In this document: positions 61,203 to 64,000 of the stretch, in pieces
Position numbering within the stretch: position 1 is the stretch's first letter
How the letters are laid out: each line of letters starts with the position of its first letter
Assembly (NCBI RefSeq): GCF_019578655.1
Contig: NC_063260.1
Location: 22,778,888 to 22,842,887, forward strand
DNA length: 64,000 nt
Reading direction: 5' to 3'
Source: Ricinus communis
Taxonomy: Eukaryota; Streptophyta; Magnoliopsida; Malpighiales; Euphorbiaceae
The notes under the pieces: model-generated
Databases searched by the model: none
Seen by the model: only the letters and a program-made list of their open reading frames with translations
What the model was told of the DNA's origin: nothing
Program-made: the position numbers and the translations under genes

Positions 61203-63480
61203 CACTTTCTCTTTTTGTGTGTTCTTTCTAAGTGATCATGGTTTCTTTTCTTGTTCACTTGTATAAATTACATCATTCTTTTCTCTTTTAATACAACATA
61301 CGAATGTTTGTTCCTGCGAAATCGTCTGTGGCCGTTATTGCTATTATTATAATACAACAATTGGAAGAAAAATCCTTTTCTTTTCGCCTTCTCAACGGAT
61401 AGAATATTCAGGTTCACCAATTCAAATTGATTTATTCACGCTTCCTCTATAGAAAAATTATCGGTCTATCATGTGTTATTCATATATCAAGCTAATTGCA
61501 TAGTGATATATAATATCTATTTATTAAGAATTATATTTGTATTGATTATTTTTTTTATTATCATTAACCATCCATTATTAAAAATTATAAATTTTTCTAT
61601 TTATAAGAATGATTAAATATTATTTACATTTTGAGGTTTTGGTCTAATATATGATATAGTTCTGACATTCTTTTGTTACATTAAAATTCTTTTAAATTTT
61701 AATAAAAACTAACTATTACTATATTCCGTGTCAGTCGAAGGACTAAACTGGTAATTTAAAACTATAATTTAATTTTTAAATTTATTATCAAGTATCAAAC
61801 TCGTCCAAAATTAATTTTATTATCAAATTAAAATAAAATTTTATTTTAGCACAAATTAATTTTAGTATCCAATTAAAATAATAAATTTAATATTTTTTTA
61901 CTTCTTTTTATCTTTTATTTTTAGCATAATTTAATTCTAAAAAATTTAAACATATTAAAAATACTTATTTTTTAATATTATTAAATTACTATATAGTTTA
62001 ATTTTAAACTTTCAAATAAAATAAATAGTTAAAAACTATTGTTGTTATTAAACACTAAAATTGAATTATATTAAAAATAAAAAATTTCTTCGTATTAATC
62101 CCATTTAAAAGTTTCATTTTAACATATAAGAATAGTAAATTTGTTAATTTGGTGTCTAAATTATTTCACTACATGTTCAAATTCCAGTTTCTTCTAGTCT
62201 CCCAAAGCCTTCAAAAAACATATTCAGAAATCATTTCCATGAAGCCTTTTCCTCGATGTCAACCACATAGATACCTAATGGTCATGAAGAATTAACCAAA
62301 TGAAATAAAATTATATGATGTTACATATATACATCGAGTCAATTTGTAATGAAATAAGAAATAGATATTCAATATCACAATGACTATAAATATAAAAGAT
62401 AATAATTAAATGAGTACTATTATTGTTAAATTTGGATATCATCTACTAAAGAGTTAGATAGATATCTTAAAAAAAAAAAAAAGAGGAAAGCGACAATGAT
62501 ATAATGCATATTGTTTAGTTCTTAATTGAGAGATCTATATTTATTTTATATGGTTAATTCAATTCTCAAATACTTTTTTTTTAGTTTTGTGATTTTCCTT
62601 TGTCGGATAATCCAACTTTCTTTCAAAGTGCCAAAAGAGAAACCCTAGAATCAGCAGTCCAAACAATTGAAACCTATAGAGACCCGCCAAAGAGAAAAAA
62701 AAATTGTTGAAAGCTGGTAAGACTATAGTCCTATTCCTCAAAAACCATGCTAATCTCCACCAATTTGTTCTTTGCTAGTTTCCTTCCTTCTGTAGTAAGT
62801 TTTGGGCGTTGAAATATTATTACCAGATACAACTGGATAACCGTATCCTATAATTATGCTATTCTGCACTCCCAATTCAGCATAAGCAAACTCTAATCTG
62901 CCATGTCCTTTCTATATCTCAACAAAGAAGAAGTGATGGAATGTAACAAAACCACAGTGATTAAAAGGAATCCACATTCATTCTCCCACTTCGTGCATGC
63001 CATTTCAAGAGAGACAACCACTCAAAAACTTATAAAGGTGTGATCTTTTTGGACCATTTAAAGAGAGTTTTCGTGGCCATTATTGCCAGTTCCTTTCTCA
63101 CTTTCTTTCCAGTAGTAAACAACATGACATTTAATTATACCTAAAGTGATACACAAAGCAGACAACTATAGTTGATACGGATCAAATTCAAAATAAAAGA
63201 AGGAAATGTTTTGTCAAGCATGTAATCAAACAGGTGGAGTGCGAGGTGTAAAACATTGCAAACCAGCATCATCGACGGATACGAAGTAACAGCTTTACAG
63301 TGGAAAAAAGCCCAGTTCTGAATTCAAAGAGAGAGGTTTTCGAACTGAGGTAAGCTTATGAGCTTATTATTCTGTCTGTGTAGTTGAGAAGTGAGAGTGA
63401 AGCGAGGTGATGGTTTATCAGGTTAGCTTACATGCGAGTAGTGAGTCGTGACCCTTGAGACATAAGCTGCTAGGTTTGAC
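61203..63480. other. 3' flank of DMP gene and AT-rich spacer
   Basis: The DMP 3' UTR probably covers the first 100-200 bases. After 61500 the sequence is very AT-rich. From 62600 to 63450 it becomes less so and might belong to the flank of a gene beyond the window, but I find no coding frame in it. Confidence 0.5.
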
Positions 63481-63486
63481 CATGCT

Positions 63487-63885
63487 AAATAAGTTCTTGA
63501 ATTTTTAACTAACTTGCAATTAAATCCCTAACTTTAATGTAGCTTATTACACTTTTAAAGTTTAAAAAGCATAACAATTAAATTCTTGAAATTAATTCTG
63601 TTTAGTTCATCATGCAAGAACATTGACCCAGTTAATTTTAGATGTTAAAGAAATTGTTTTAACTCTTTTTAATTCATATTTTTGTATGGGATGAAGTATT
63701 AGCTTTGTCTTTTAGTGGGTAAACATTGTAAAATAATAATTCTTCACTTTGACAAAGAAAAATCAACACCATCATCTTTAATTAAAAAATTGAGTTAGGT
63801 TCAAGAATATATTTATTCTACTTTTTAAACTTTATGAGTGTAATTAAGCTACTTAAAATTTAAATATTTTTTTAATATAAAAATT
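63487..63885. mobile_element. Possible degenerate inverted-repeat MITE
   Basis: The left word aatgtagcttattacacttt and its continuation ttaaagtttaaaaagcata (63537-63572) are answered in inverse orientation at about 63819-63865 (tttttaaactttatgagtgt, aattaagctactt). The arms are imperfect and the outer limits uncertain, and no target duplication was found. It would lie in the 3' flank of the partial gene at the window end. Confidence 0.4.
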
Positions 63886-63917
63886 ATCAGATTTCATTAG
63901 CAAAATGTCTAACCATG

Positions 63918-64000
63918 CTACAAGTTACAGTTGACCCGAAGCCATTGTAATAAGACCTCCGGGCTAATCGATCCATCGTTGATAAGGGCATTCTTAGCTA
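63918..64000 (-). CDS. Possible 3' end of an unrecognised gene
   Basis: The minus strand is open from the window edge and reads AKNALINDGSISPEVLLQWL, then RVNCNL and TAG (63920-63918). Codon use and amino-acid mix look coding and differ from the AT-rich DNA left of it. Only 27 codons are visible and I do not recognise the family. It could be a final exon; the 3' UTR would extend to the left, into the inverted-repeat region. Confidence 0.4.
   Translation of the reverse strand, partial: AKNALINDGSISPEVLLQWLRVNCNL

Noticed and set aside
1..64000. tRNA, rRNA, CRISPR or bacterial-type operon structures
   Set aside because: I looked for cloverleaf arms, regular spacer-repeat arrays and close same-strand gene runs and saw none. 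I could not run a covariance search, so a divergent small RNA cannot be excluded.

Overview
The window is plant nuclear DNA from a eudicot. It has intron-bearing genes separated by long AT-rich spacers with TA, CT and AAT microsatellites, and the proteins match eudicot families closely. A Malpighiales/Euphorbiaceae-like source (castor bean or a relative) is my impression only; nothing in the sequence fixes the species. There are no operons. Each gene has its own promoter, and joint function can only be inferred from family knowledge.

Layout. (1) Position 2-169 is the 3' end of a CC-type glutaredoxin of the GRXC9/ROXY19 kind. (2) About 0.2-9.4 kb is AT-rich spacer. It holds a decayed, unrecognised gene remnant (about 4.1-5.1 kb) and a complete non-autonomous Helitron (7769-8764) beside a truncated sibling. 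(3) 9563-15778 is a 14-exon gene for a 1065-residue guanylate-binding (GBP) family GTPase with a long coiled coil, a GBPL3 orthologue by my reading. (4) A 374-bp Mutator-type foldback MITE with a perfect 9-bp target duplication lies at 18241-18614. (5) 23510-19641, minus strand, is a three-exon NAC transcription factor most like SND3/NAC010, with a 2.85-kb second intron that carries a MITE. (6) 27.35-28.76 kb is a repeat-rich element, possibly hAT-like. (7) 31925-30918, minus strand, is an intronless membrane-anchored pseudokinase. (8) 34.3-34.95 kb is a possible hAT relic. (9) 39800-36525, minus strand, is a two-exon HAESA-LIKE 1 leucine-rich-repeat receptor kinase of 994 residues. (10) 42385-46192 is a 3.8-kb Mutator-like element with terminal inverted repeats, a broken transposase and a second, convergent reading frame. 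(11) 46.2-60.5 kb is gene-poor and holds decayed Ty1/copia pieces in opposite orientations. (12) 60582-61202 is a single-exon DMP (DUF679) membrane protein. (13) The last 83 bases, minus strand, look like the 3' end of one more gene.

The glutaredoxin, the SND3-type NAC, the kinase and HSL1 correspond to neighbours I recall on Arabidopsis chromosome 1 (around At1g28390-At1g28480). This part of the window is therefore probably an ancestral block, with the GBP gene and the transposons as differences. By family knowledge the genes touch redox/TGA signalling (glutaredoxin), secondary-wall transcription (NAC), peptide-hormone reception (HSL1) and nuclear GTPase function (GBPL). I found no previously undescribed multi-gene system. 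The most distinctive sequence-level items are the transposable elements with intact ends and the pseudokinase.
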